DNA of 64,000 bases. Source: Nocardia aurantia (lineage in GTDB: Bacteria; Actinomycetota; Actinomycetes; Mycobacteriales; Mycobacteriaceae). The notes under the pieces were generated by a model. It worked only from the letters and a program-made list of their open reading frames with translations. It did not search any database and was not told where the DNA came from. Within the stretch, counting starts at the first letter, position 1; each line of letters begins with the position of its first letter. The stretch is taken from the NCBI RefSeq assembly GCF_009604425.1, contig NZ_WEGI01000016.1, positions 1 to 64,000 of the forward strand, read 5' to 3'. Position numbers and translations under genes: made by a program. Positions 15,562 to 24,666 of this stretch are shown here, piece after piece.

Positions 15562-17792
15562 GCGAGAATGGAAACCGGCCCGACACTATGTTCCCGCTGA
15601 CGGTGGAGCAGAAGGCGGTGCTGCTGTCCGGCCGGGACGTGTGGTCGACGCATGCCATCGAGGATGCCGGGATCCGGGCGGTCCGGCTCTCGGACGGCCC
15701 GCACGGTCTGCGCATGCAGGAGGCGGGCGACAACTTCGGTTTGCTGCCGAGCCTGCCCTCGACCTGCTTTCCGCCAGCGGTCGCGCTGGGCGCGAGCTGG
15801 GATCCGGACATAGTCGCGACGGTGGGTGCGGCACTCGGACTCGAGGCCCGCGCGGCGGGCGTGGACATCGTCCTGGGCCCCGGTGTGAACATCAAGCGTT
15901 CGCCGCTGTGCGGACGCAACTTCGAATACCTGTCTGAGGACCCGCTCCTGTCGGGACGCCTCGGTGCGGCGTACGTGGACGGTCTGCAGAGCACCGGTGT
16001 CGGCGCCGCGGTGAAACATTTCGCGGCCAACAACCAGGAGACCGATCGCATGCGTGTCAGTGCCGACGTCGACGAGCGCACGCTACGCGAAATATATTTG
16101 CCCGCTTTCGAATACGTGGTGTCCCACGCGCGGCCGGCCATGGTCATGTGCGCCTACAACAAGATCAACGGCACGTACGCCTCCGAACACCGCCGGCTGC
16201 TCACCGATGTGCTGCGCGGCGACTGGGATTTCGGCGGCGCGGTCGTGTCCGATTGGGGAGCCGTGCACGATCCGGTCGCCGCGGTTCGGGCAGGCCTGGA
16301 CCTGGAAATGCCGTCCACCAGCGGACGCAGCGCCCTGGCGCTGGTGGCGGCGGTGCAGGCCGGGCAACTCGACGAGGTGGAGTTGGACCGCGCCGTCGCG
16401 CGCGTGCTGGCCCTGGCACAATACGGCGGTCCGCCCGTTCCGGTGGACCACGACGCCCACCATCTGCTCGCCAGACGAGCTGCGGCGGCGTGTGTCGTGC
16501 TGCTGAAGAACGATGGCGTGTTGCCCCTGCCGCGTGCAGGGGAGGTCGTCGTCCTCGGCGAGTTCGCGCGGACCCCCCGATTCCAGGGTGGTGGCAGTTC
16601 CCACGTCAACGCCACGCGGGCGGAATCCTTCCTGGCGGCGGCAGCGGACTACGCGGCGGGCGCAGTTCCGTTCGCGCCCGGCTTCACCGTGGACGGCACC
16701 GGCGACGAGGTGGCGTTGCGCGACGAGGCCGTGGCACTCGCTCGCGAATGCGGGATCGCTGTCGTCTTCGCCGGTCTCGGCGAAGCGGAGGAATCCGAAG
16801 GATTCGACCGCGACACCCTCGACCTGCCGCCCGCCCAAGTCCGGCTGATCCGGGCGGTGAGCGCGGTTGCGCCGAAGACCGTGGTGGTGCTGTCGCACGG
16901 CGGTACGGTGTCGCTGGAAGGCTGGCACGACCAGGTGGACGCGATCGTCGACGGATTCCTCCTCGGACAGGGCGGGGGCGGCGCGCTGGCCGACGTCCTC
17001 TACGGAGCGGTCAATCCCTCCGGCAAATTGGCGGAATCCATTCCGCTGCGGATCGAGGACACTCCCGCCTTCGGGAACTTTCCCGGCGAGCTGGGGCATG
17101 TCGGCTACGGTGAGCGCCTGCTCGTCGGCTATCGCTCCTATGCGACCAAGGGTGTCGCGGTCCGATACCCGTTCGGGCACGGGCTCAGCTATACCCGCTT
17201 CGGCGTGCGCGAGCTGGACGTGACGGTCGTCGAGCAGGACCGGGTCCGCGTCCGGCTGACGGTCGACAACCTCGGCGATCGCGCCGGCGACCATGTGGTG
17301 CAGATCTATGTGGACGCGACCGGCCGCGGTCCGGTGCTGCGTCCCGCCCGTGAGCTCCGTGCTTTCACGAAAGTCCATGTGCCCGTGGGCGGTTCGGTAC
17401 CGGTCGAGCTCACCTTGGATCGCCGGGCGTTCGCGTTCTGGGACATCGGCGTGGCCGACTGGGTCGTCACGCCCGGTGAGTACCGGGTGATCATCGGCCG
17501 CGACAGCCTGACCACGGAGCTCGAGCACGCCGTGACGCTTGCCGGTGACGCGTTGGTTCGCGCGCTCACGCTGAATTCCACGCTGCAGGAATGGGTCGAC
17601 CACCCGGTCGTCGGGCCGGTGCTGGTGGACACCCTCGGGTCCGAGCTGCTCGCCGCGGCCGTACAGCCGGACAAGCTCCGCGTGATCGGTTCGGTGCCCA
17701 TGCAGAAGGTCGTGAACATCATCGCCGGTGACGTGCCGGCAGGAGCGGTCGACTCGCTGATGGCGATGACGGTATCCCGATCCGCCGCCTGA
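15558..17792 (+). CDS. GH3 beta-glucosidase-type glycosidase
   Basis: This 744-residue enzyme has the full GH3 architecture: an N-terminal TIM barrel with KHFAANNQETDR and the nucleophile Asp in VVSDWGAVHD, a five-stranded sandwich with the GEAEESEGFDRD-type acid/base region, and a C-terminal fibronectin-III-like domain (about 580-680). No signal peptide is seen. It most likely removes a non-reducing beta-linked sugar such as glucose or xylose; the exact sugar cannot be read from sequence. It is translationally coupled to GH78 no. 1 by a 4-nt overlap, so the pair probably act in sequence on the same glycoside. Confidence 0.85.
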   Translation: MSENGNRPDTMFPLTVEQKAVLLSGRDVWSTHAIEDAGIRAVRLSDGPHGLRMQEAGDNFGLLPSLPSTCFPPAVALGASWDPDIVATVGAALGLEARAAGVDIVLGPGVNIKRSPLCGRNFEYLSEDPLLSGRLGAAYVDGLQSTGVGAAVKHFAANNQETDRMRVSADVDERTLREIYLPAFEYVVSHARPAMVMCAYNKINGTYASEHRRLLTDVLRGDWDFGGAVVSDWGAVHDPVAAVRAGLDLEMPSTSGRSALALVAAVQAGQLDEVELDRAVARVLALAQYGGPPVPVDHDAHHLLARRAAAACVVLLKNDGVLPLPRAGEVVVLGEFARTPRFQGGGSSHVNATRAESFLAAAADYAAGAVPFAPGFTVDGTGDEVALRDEAVALARECGIAVVFAGLGEAEESEGFDRDTLDLPPAQVRLIRAVSAVAPKTVVVLSHGGTVSLEGWHDQVDAIVDGFLLGQGGGGALADVLYGAVNPSGKLAESIPLRIEDTPAFGNFPGELGHVGYGERLLVGYRSYATKGVAVRYPFGHGLSYTRFGVRELDVTVVEQDRVRVRLTVDNLGDRAGDHVVQIYVDATGRGPVLRPARELRAFTKVHVPVGGSVPVELTLDRRAFAFWDIGVADWVVTPGEYRVIIGRDSLTTELEHAVTLAGDALVRALTLNSTLQEWVDHPVVGPVLVDTLGSELLAAAVQPDKLRVIGSVPMQKVVNIIAGDVPAGAVDSLMAMTVSRSAA

Positions 17793-17942
17793 ACACGGCA
17801 GCGGCCATCACCCCGCCGCCGCTGCACCTACTTCGAAAGAAAGAGCTCGATGAGACAGCGTGACGCAGGACCGGACGGAATCGGTCCGATTCTTTTGAAG
17901 AACCGACCAGGCAACTCTTCGCACGAACTCGAGAAGAACGAC

Positions 17943-18653
17943 ATGAATATCTACCGATCAGCACTCGTCGCTGCGGCCACCTCGGCCATGATCGCGGCCG
18001 GAAGTCTTTCCGCGGCCGCGGCTCCCGCCGCCGAGCCCGTTTCCTACGATATGACGCTGGCCGACGGCTCGGTGGTGACCAGCCTGCAGCACGGCGTATT
18101 CGGCCCGGCCGACGCGACCGACGGTGTGCCGGTACGCGACAGCGCGGGGCAGGTTCTCACCACGCTGCCGACCACGGCCACCTTGGATGGACAGCGACTG
18201 CCGTTGCGGCCGCGAGTCTCCGCCGATAACCGGACCCTCACCTTGACACCGGACCTGAGCGCCTTCGACCGGAACGCCGCACAGCCGATCGCCTCGCCGG
18301 TGGAAAATCAGCTGGCCCTCAACGATCTGATCAACGCTGTCAACGTCTCGACCGCACTCGGCAGCCTGGTCGGCACCGCGGTGGGCGCCGTGGCCGGGCT
18401 CGGCATCGGATTCGTCGTCGCCGGGGCGAGTTGCGTGGTCATCAGTCTCGGCTGCGCCGTGGCCATCATGCCCACCATGGCCCTGGCGGCCGGTGTCGGC
18501 GGCATCGCCGGCCTGATCCTCGCCGGCGGCCCGGCCACGATAGGCGCGGCCTACCAGTACATCACCACCCTCACCGCCCCCGACGGCACCACCAAGTACG
18601 GCGGCCGGGACGGCCACGCGCCCGATCCGGCCCCGGCCGACGCGACGCGGTAG
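17943..18653 (+). CDS. Secreted glycine-zipper protein A (uncharacterised)
   Basis: This 236-residue protein has a clear signal peptide (cut near AAAAPAAE). A beta-rich domain of about 100 residues carries TLADGSVVTSL and DNRTLTLTPDLS. A long Gly/Ala-rich hydrophobic stretch follows (about 140-215), suited to a membrane hairpin with small-residue packing, then a short polar tail. The gene at 18667 encodes a diverged copy with the same layout. Similar secreted proteins are common in mycolic-acid actinobacteria (possibly the DUF8020 group), with no known function. An outer-membrane or pore role is speculative. The ATG at 17943 follows GAGAAG; the frame runs further upstream. Confidence 0.65.
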   Translation: MNIYRSALVAAATSAMIAAGSLSAAAAPAAEPVSYDMTLADGSVVTSLQHGVFGPADATDGVPVRDSAGQVLTTLPTTATLDGQRLPLRPRVSADNRTLTLTPDLSAFDRNAAQPIASPVENQLALNDLINAVNVSTALGSLVGTAVGAVAGLGIGFVVAGASCVVISLGCAVAIMPTMALAAGVGGIAGLILAGGPATIGAAYQYITTLTAPDGTTKYGGRDGHAPDPAPADATR

Positions 18654-18666
18654 GAGTGACGACGAC

Positions 18667-19404
18667 ATGCACTACACCACAACAGGTCTCGCGACGCTGG
18701 TGGCCGCGATCACGATCACCGGTGCTCCGGCGCAGGCCCAGCCCGGCCCGGCGGGACAGGTCCGGGTTGCCCTCGACGGGCATTCGGTGATCCTCACCCT
18801 CGACAACACCCGATTCGCCCGCGCCGACGAGCAGGTGGCGGTGGTCGACGGCGCCGGCGCCACTGTCACGACGATCCCGACGGCGATCGAGGTGAATCAG
18901 CAGCGCTTCGCACTGAGCGACTCGATCTCCGGCGACGCGCGGACCCTGACCCTGACCCCGGATCTGCCGGCGATCACGGCCGCGCACCTCGTGCCCGTCG
19001 CCTCTCCGATGGAGGAGCAGCTCGCGATGGATCAGCTCGCTGCCGACCTGAATTCCGACACTTTCTCCGGACTGTTGCTCGGAGCGCTCGTCGGGAGCGT
19101 CGTCGGTCTCGGGCTGGGCCTGGCGTCGTGTCTGGTCACCGGACCCGCATGCCTGGCCGTGGTGCCGGCCGCCGCCTCGGCCTTCGCCACCGGTGGCGGC
19201 GTGGTGGGCACCCTGGTCGGTGGCGGTGCCGCGCTGGCCGGTTCCGGGTGGAAATACCTGCTCACCATCCAATCGCCACCCGGTCAGAGCCCCTACGCCG
19301 ACCAGGATCGAGCACTGGGTTCCGGCGGCACCGGCGTGCCGGATGCCACTCCCCGGATACCGTCCGGTTTCGGCGCGGGCCTGTCGTCCGGCTCGTCCTC
19401 GTAG
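18667..19404 (+). CDS. Secreted glycine-zipper protein B (paralog of A)
   Basis: This 245-residue protein has a signal peptide (cut near APAQAQ), the beta domain with VALDGHSVILTLDN and ARTLTLTPDLP, the shared 'VASPMEEQLAMDQL' linker seen in A as 'IASPVENQLALNDL', then a Gly/Ala-rich hydrophobic segment (about 135-205) and a Ser/Gly-rich tail. Thirteen nt separate it from gene A, so the two are probably made together and may form a hetero-oligomer. Sitting between glycosidase genes, the pair could help substrate cross the mycolate layer, which is inference only. Confidence 0.65.
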   Translation: MHYTTTGLATLVAAITITGAPAQAQPGPAGQVRVALDGHSVILTLDNTRFARADEQVAVVDGAGATVTTIPTAIEVNQQRFALSDSISGDARTLTLTPDLPAITAAHLVPVASPMEEQLAMDQLAADLNSDTFSGLLLGALVGSVVGLGLGLASCLVTGPACLAVVPAAASAFATGGGVVGTLVGGGAALAGSGWKYLLTIQSPPGQSPYADQDRALGSGGTGVPDATPRIPSGFGAGLSSGSSS

Positions 19405-19533
19405 GGAGAGGCGCCGTTGCGGAGCGCACGGGGTCCCGTCACGGACCCCGTGCGTGGCCCGCCGGACGATGCCGCAACGGGGACACTGATCCGCCGGGAC
19501 CGTGAGGCCCGGCCGACGCGAAGGAATGGGCTG

Positions 19534-22110
19534 ATGCGGCTCGAGAATCTGAGAACCGCGCACCGCACGGATCCGGTCGGCATCGACCGGAACCCGGAGT
19601 TCTCGTGGCAGATGGTGAGCGCCGTACCGGGCACGATGCAGGTGTCGTATCGGATCGTCGTCGACGACGGCGAGTGCACCGTCTGGGATTCCGGCGTCGT
19701 GCCCGGCGAGCGGCAATCCTTCGCCGAATACGGCGGTTCGCCGCTGCGCAGCGCCACCGCGTATCGGTGGCGGGTGCACGTCGTGGACAACCACGGCCGG
19801 GCCGCTACGGCCGCCGCGGGATTCGAAACCGCCTTTCTCGGGGACGACTGGACCGGTCGCTGGGTGGAGAGCACGATCGCCCGGCCCGCCGCCGAGTCGG
19901 ACTGGGGGCACGGCACCCAGCCGCCGGCCGTGGAATTCCGCCGGAGTTTTGTGATGCGCCCCGGGATTCGCCGGGCCCGGCTCTACGCGACGGCACTGGG
20001 CGTCTATCGGCCCACGCTCAACGGCGCCCGCCTCGACGACCGGGAACTGGCACCCGAATTCTCCGTCTATCGGCACCGGCTCTATTACCAGACATACGAC
20101 GTTTCCGCCCAGCTGCGTACCGGAGACAACGAGCTTTCCCTGTACGTCGGTGACGGCTGGTACTTTTGCCCGGCGACCAGGCCGCTGGGGTACCAATCTC
20201 GTACCATGCCCGCGGTCCTGTACCAGCTCGAGATCCGGTACGAGGACGGCAGCGTGCAGACCGTCGGATCCGACGGCTCCGAAACCTGCCGGACCGGGCC
20301 GGTCCGATCCTCGGATCTGTTCTGGGGGGAACGATACGACGCCACTGCGGCCTTCGGGGAGGCACATCCCGTACGCGTGATCGACCTCGGCTACGGCAAT
20401 CTCGTGGCGCAACCGCTGGACCCCATCCGGCCGGCACGACTACTGCCCGCCCGGTCGGTTTACACCGCACCCGGCGGCGACGTGATCGTCGATTTCGGGC
20501 AGATCATCGCGGGCCGGGTGCGTGCGCGTCTCGACGTCACGGCCGGTACCGAGGTCACGCTCGAGCATTTCGAGGCGACGACCGCCGACGGCGGATACTT
20601 CAATTCGACCTACGCCGGGCAGAAAGACGTCTACGTCTCGGACGGCACATCGCGAGAGTATGAGCCGCTGTTCACCTTTCACGGTTTCCGCTATATCCGG
20701 GTATCGGGACCGGCGGCGGTGCGCCCCGAGGACTTCACCGCAGTATTGCTGACGACGCCGAAACAGCGAACGGGCTCGTTCGAATGTTCGGATCCAGCGC
20801 TGAACCGCCTGCACGAGAACGTGCTGTGGTCGCAACGGAACAACATGATGTCGATTCCGACCGACTGCCCGACCCGGGAGAAAGCCGGATTCACCGGTGA
20901 TATCCAGCTCTACACACCCGCGGCGTTCGCCAATGAGGACATGACTTCCTTCCTCACCGCCTGGTTACGCAATCTGGCGGTGGAACAGCGCGAGGACGGC
21001 GTCGTCCCGATCACGGTGCCGTTCACCGCGCCCTACGAACGACTGGCGCGCACCATGAGCGAGAAATTCGGAACGGCGGGCGTCACCGGTGTCGCGGGCT
21101 GGAGTGACGCCGCGGTGATCGTGCCCTGGGAGATGTACCGGGCCACCGGGGACACCGGCATACTCCGGGAGACCTTCGCGTCGATGGTGGCCTGGTGCGA
21201 CGCGATCATCAGGACCGCACGCGACGAGCGCGGGCCGGGCGCCCTGCCGGAGGAGTTCGATCGCCACCTCTGGAACACCGGTTTCCATTTCGGGGAGTGG
21301 CTCATTCCCAGCCAGCGGCAGCGTGGCGGCGATTTCGAGATCTCCGCACTGTCCGCGGCCTATGTGGCGCCGTTCTTCGGTTATCGGTCCGTCAGCCTGC
21401 TCGCGGAGATCGCGGCGATTCTGGGCCGCGATCCGGAGCGGGAACATTACGCGACCGAGGCGGCGGCGATGCGCGACGCGATACACCGGGTTTTCATGAC
21501 CGGCGACGAATTGCCCACCACGCTGATGGGTGGCTACGTGCTCGCCTTCGCCTTCGATCTGGTGCCCCCCGAGCGCCGGGAGCAGTACGCCGCCAAGGTC
21601 GTGGAACTGATCGAGGCCAACGACGGATTGCTCGACACCGGGTTCCTCACCACACCTCATCTGCTCGATGTCCTCGTCCGGATCGGGCGAGCGGATCTGG
21701 CGCTCGATCTGCTGTGGGAACACCGGATGCCGTCCTGGCTTTATCAGGTCGACCAGGGGGCGACCGCGATCTGGGAGAACTGGGACGCGGTCGCGCCGGA
21801 CGGGACACCCGGGATATCCAGCTTCGATCACTACGCCTTCGGCTGCGTCGACGATTGGATCTGCCGCGAGATCGCCGGCATCCAGGCCGGCGCCCCGGGG
21901 TACAAGCACGTGATCATCGCGCCGCGCGTGGATGCCCGACTGGAGTGGTGCTCCCGATCTCTGCGAACCGAATTCGGCGAAATTTCGGTGCGCTGGACAC
22001 GGGACGAACTCGAGGTGCTCGTGCCCTGTAACACCTCCGCCACGGTGCATTGGGGCGGGCAGCGGCACGAGGTGGGCAGTGGATGTCACCGTTTCCGATC
22101 CGGCGCGTAA
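19534..22110 (+). CDS. GH78 alpha-L-rhamnosidase 2
   Basis: This 858-residue enzyme has the complete GH78 layout: an N-terminal fibronectin-like domain (to about 105; RNPEFSWQM, YRWRVHV), jelly-roll domains with YATALGVYRPTLNG and GDGWYFCP, a beta domain (DFGQIIAGRVR, TFHGFRYIRV), an (alpha/alpha)6 barrel with the acid region TDCPTREKAGFTGD and QGATAIWENWD, then a C-terminal beta domain. The TREKAGFTGD variant differs from the QRDERLGWTGD of the first rhamnosidase, so linkage or aglycone preference may differ. No signal peptide. The ATG at 19534 has AAGGA 8 nt upstream. Confidence 0.85.
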   Translation: MRLENLRTAHRTDPVGIDRNPEFSWQMVSAVPGTMQVSYRIVVDDGECTVWDSGVVPGERQSFAEYGGSPLRSATAYRWRVHVVDNHGRAATAAAGFETAFLGDDWTGRWVESTIARPAAESDWGHGTQPPAVEFRRSFVMRPGIRRARLYATALGVYRPTLNGARLDDRELAPEFSVYRHRLYYQTYDVSAQLRTGDNELSLYVGDGWYFCPATRPLGYQSRTMPAVLYQLEIRYEDGSVQTVGSDGSETCRTGPVRSSDLFWGERYDATAAFGEAHPVRVIDLGYGNLVAQPLDPIRPARLLPARSVYTAPGGDVIVDFGQIIAGRVRARLDVTAGTEVTLEHFEATTADGGYFNSTYAGQKDVYVSDGTSREYEPLFTFHGFRYIRVSGPAAVRPEDFTAVLLTTPKQRTGSFECSDPALNRLHENVLWSQRNNMMSIPTDCPTREKAGFTGDIQLYTPAAFANEDMTSFLTAWLRNLAVEQREDGVVPITVPFTAPYERLARTMSEKFGTAGVTGVAGWSDAAVIVPWEMYRATGDTGILRETFASMVAWCDAIIRTARDERGPGALPEEFDRHLWNTGFHFGEWLIPSQRQRGGDFEISALSAAYVAPFFGYRSVSLLAEIAAILGRDPEREHYATEAAAMRDAIHRVFMTGDELPTTLMGGYVLAFAFDLVPPERREQYAAKVVELIEANDGLLDTGFLTTPHLLDVLVRIGRADLALDLLWEHRMPSWLYQVDQGATAIWENWDAVAPDGTPGISSFDHYAFGCVDDWICREIAGIQAGAPGYKHVIIAPRVDARLEWCSRSLRTEFGEISVRWTRDELEVLVPCNTSATVHWGGQRHEVGSGCHRFRSGA

Positions 22111-22197
22111 GCCGTGTCCGGCACTTCCAATCGAGAAAGCCCAAATGTTCGTCTTCAGTGATGCTCGGTGCGTGCGCCGGGGAAGGAGGAATCGGTG

Positions 22198-24666
22198 GTG
22201 AACCGGCAGTCGTTCAACGACGGATGGCGCGTGGCAGCCGAACAGCACCTGTTCGCGGCCGTCGCCGCGCCGGCGCCGCAGGTCGAGGTCGTGCTGCCGC
22301 ACGACGCGATGCGCGATCTGGCGCGCGACCCGCACAGTTCCAACGGCAGCAACTCCGGCTACTACCCCAGTGCCCACGTGGTCTACGAGAAATCGCTGAT
22401 CGTTCCCCGCAGCTGGGCACAGCGCACGGTCGCACTCGAGTTCGAGGGCGTGTACCGCGACGCGATGGTCTACCTCAATGGCAATCTCGTGGCCCAACGC
22501 CCTAATGGGTACAGCCCCTTTCTCGCGCCGCTCGATCCGTACCTGGAATACGGCTCGGTGAATCACCTTCGCGTGGAGTCCCGGGCGCATCAGGACAGCC
22601 GCTGGTACACCGGCGTAGGCATCTATCGCAACGTATGGCTACTCGTCAGCGACCCGGTGCACATTCCCATCGATGGCGTCTCGATCACGACACCGGAGGT
22701 CGACGAGACCGTGGCGGCCGTCGCGGTCGCGGTGACCGTGCGCAACGAGACCCGTACCACCGAATCCGTCCGGATTCGTAGCATGTTGTACGCCCCGGAC
22801 GGATCGATGGCCGCGCGGCAGTCGGCTCCGCTGACTGTGCTCGCCGGTGATACCGGCGTTGTGCGACTGCGGCACTGGCTCCGCGAACCCGAGATCTGGG
22901 ACATCGACAATCCGTCACGGTATAGCCTGGAGTTGACTGTCACCGATGCGGACGGTGGCCTCCGCGACACCGACGAGTCCTGGTTCGGCATCCGGACCGT
23001 GCAGGTGGATCCCGGCCGCGGCCTGCGGTTGAACGGACGATCGGTGAAACTGCGCGGCGGATGTGTCCACCACGACAATGGCCCGCTCGGTGCCGCGGCC
23101 GTCGATCGGGCCGAGCATCGCAAGGCCGAGTTGATCAAGGCCGCCGGCTTCAACGCTGTCCGTAGCGCCCACAACGGGATGAGCCGCGCGTTCCTGGACG
23201 CCTGCGATCGAATCGGACTGCTGGTGATCAACGAGCTCACTGACGTCTGGACCAGCGGTAAGAGCTCGTACGACCTCTCGCTGACCTTCGCGGACTGGTG
23301 GGAGCGCGACCTGACGGCGCTGGTGCTGTCCAGTCGCAATCACCCCAGCGTGATCATGTATTCGATCGGCAACGAGATTCTGGAGATCGGACGCCCCGGC
23401 GCCGCGATCTGGGGACGGCGGCTGGCCGAGAAGGTACGTGTCCTGGACGCCACCCGGCCGGTCACCAATGCCGTCAACGGCCTCGTCGCCGTCCTCGACA
23501 GCGTCGTCACCGCGCGAGACCAGCGGGTGGCGTTCGATTTCAATACCGCGCTGTCGGCGGACGGATCCCGCGCGATCGGAGCATCGCCGGAGGTAACCCG
23601 CCTGACCGAGGAGGCGCATGCACAGGTCGACGTCGCCGGGATCAACTACGCCGAATCGCGCTACGACCTCGACGCCGAACTGTTCCCCGATCGGATCGTA
23701 CTCGGAACCGAATCCTTTCCCGGCAGGCTGGACCGGATCTGGCCGCTGGTGCTGAAGCACCCTCAGGTTCTCGGCGACTTCGCGTGGACGGCCTGGGATC
23801 ATCTCGGCGAGGCTGGGACCGGACGCGCCTACTACGACGACGATCCACTCCGGCCGGTGGGCTTGGCCTCGCCTTATCCGTGGCTGGTGTCGCACGCGGG
23901 CACCATCGACATCACCGGTGTGCGCCGCCCGATCTCGTATTGGCGGGAGATCGTCTGGGGACTGCGCGACGAACCCTACCTCGCCGTACACCGGCCGCAG
24001 GGGCACGGCCGCACCTTGCGGCGGAGCAGTTGGGCGTGGGATGACGTCCTCGCCAGCTGGGCCTGGGACATTCCGCCCGGTTCGCCGGTCATCGTCGACG
24101 TGTACGCCGATGCCGACGACGTGGAGCTCCTGCTGGACGGCGAGAGTCTGGGCGTCGCCACGGTGAACAGGACCGCCGGTGAGACCGTGCCCGCGTTCGC
24201 TGCCCGGTTCGAGGTGTTCTACGGTCCGGGTGAGCTCGTCGCCGTCGCCCGTCGCGGCGGCGCGGAGTTCGCGCGCAGTTCCCTGCGCAGTCCATGTGGT
24301 GTTCCCGAGCTGCACGCCCACGCCGAGCGAACCCGGATCATCGCATCGCCCGCCGATCTGGCCTACGTGCACCTCGAATTGCGCGATGACGCGGGCACGC
24401 TGTGTGTCGACCGGTCCGATCGTGTACGGGTCTCGATCGACGGTCCCGGCGTGCTCGCCGGGTTCGCCGGTGCGAAACCGGACGAAACCGCGGGTTTCGG
24501 CGGCGACGCCCACGACACCTTCGAAGGCAGGTTGCTGGCGATCGTCCGGCCGACCGGACCGGGGGACATTCGGGTACGGGCCACGGGCACGACGTCGGGA
24601 ACCGTCGTGGTCACCGTCACCGCGGTCTCTCCGGGCGCCGATGCGAGGGAAGCGGTGACCGCGTGA
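22198..24666 (+). CDS. GH2-family glycosidase (beta-galactosidase-like)
   Basis: This 822-residue protein has the GH2 order: a sugar-binding jelly-roll (FNDGWRV..., VYLNGNLVAQRPNGYSPF), an immunoglobulin-like domain, a TIM barrel with acid/base Glu in MYSIGNEI and nucleophile Glu in VLGTESFP, then a DUF4982-like region and a further beta domain. The AHNGMSRAFLDACDRIGLLV segment is typical. GH2 members act on beta-galactosides, glucuronides, mannosides or arabinosides, so the sugar is not fixed. No signal peptide. GTG 22198 follows GGAGGA by 7 nt (GTG 22195 also possible). It overlaps the dehydratase start (GTGA). Confidence 0.85.
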   Translation: MNRQSFNDGWRVAAEQHLFAAVAAPAPQVEVVLPHDAMRDLARDPHSSNGSNSGYYPSAHVVYEKSLIVPRSWAQRTVALEFEGVYRDAMVYLNGNLVAQRPNGYSPFLAPLDPYLEYGSVNHLRVESRAHQDSRWYTGVGIYRNVWLLVSDPVHIPIDGVSITTPEVDETVAAVAVAVTVRNETRTTESVRIRSMLYAPDGSMAARQSAPLTVLAGDTGVVRLRHWLREPEIWDIDNPSRYSLELTVTDADGGLRDTDESWFGIRTVQVDPGRGLRLNGRSVKLRGGCVHHDNGPLGAAAVDRAEHRKAELIKAAGFNAVRSAHNGMSRAFLDACDRIGLLVINELTDVWTSGKSSYDLSLTFADWWERDLTALVLSSRNHPSVIMYSIGNEILEIGRPGAAIWGRRLAEKVRVLDATRPVTNAVNGLVAVLDSVVTARDQRVAFDFNTALSADGSRAIGASPEVTRLTEEAHAQVDVAGINYAESRYDLDAELFPDRIVLGTESFPGRLDRIWPLVLKHPQVLGDFAWTAWDHLGEAGTGRAYYDDDPLRPVGLASPYPWLVSHAGTIDITGVRRPISYWREIVWGLRDEPYLAVHRPQGHGRTLRRSSWAWDDVLASWAWDIPPGSPVIVDVYADADDVELLLDGESLGVATVNRTAGETVPAFAARFEVFYGPGELVAVARRGGAEFARSSLRSPCGVPELHAHAERTRIIASPADLAYVHLELRDDAGTLCVDRSDRVRVSIDGPGVLAGFAGAKPDETAGFGGDAHDTFEGRLLAIVRPTGPGDIRVRATGTTSGTVVVTVTAVSPGADAREAVTA

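Noticed and set aside
22138..22161. Fourth copy of the island operator before the GH2 gene
   Set aside because: GAGAAAGCCCAAATG...GTCTTC shares a few bases but lacks the palindromic pairing and AAAA/TTTT ends.
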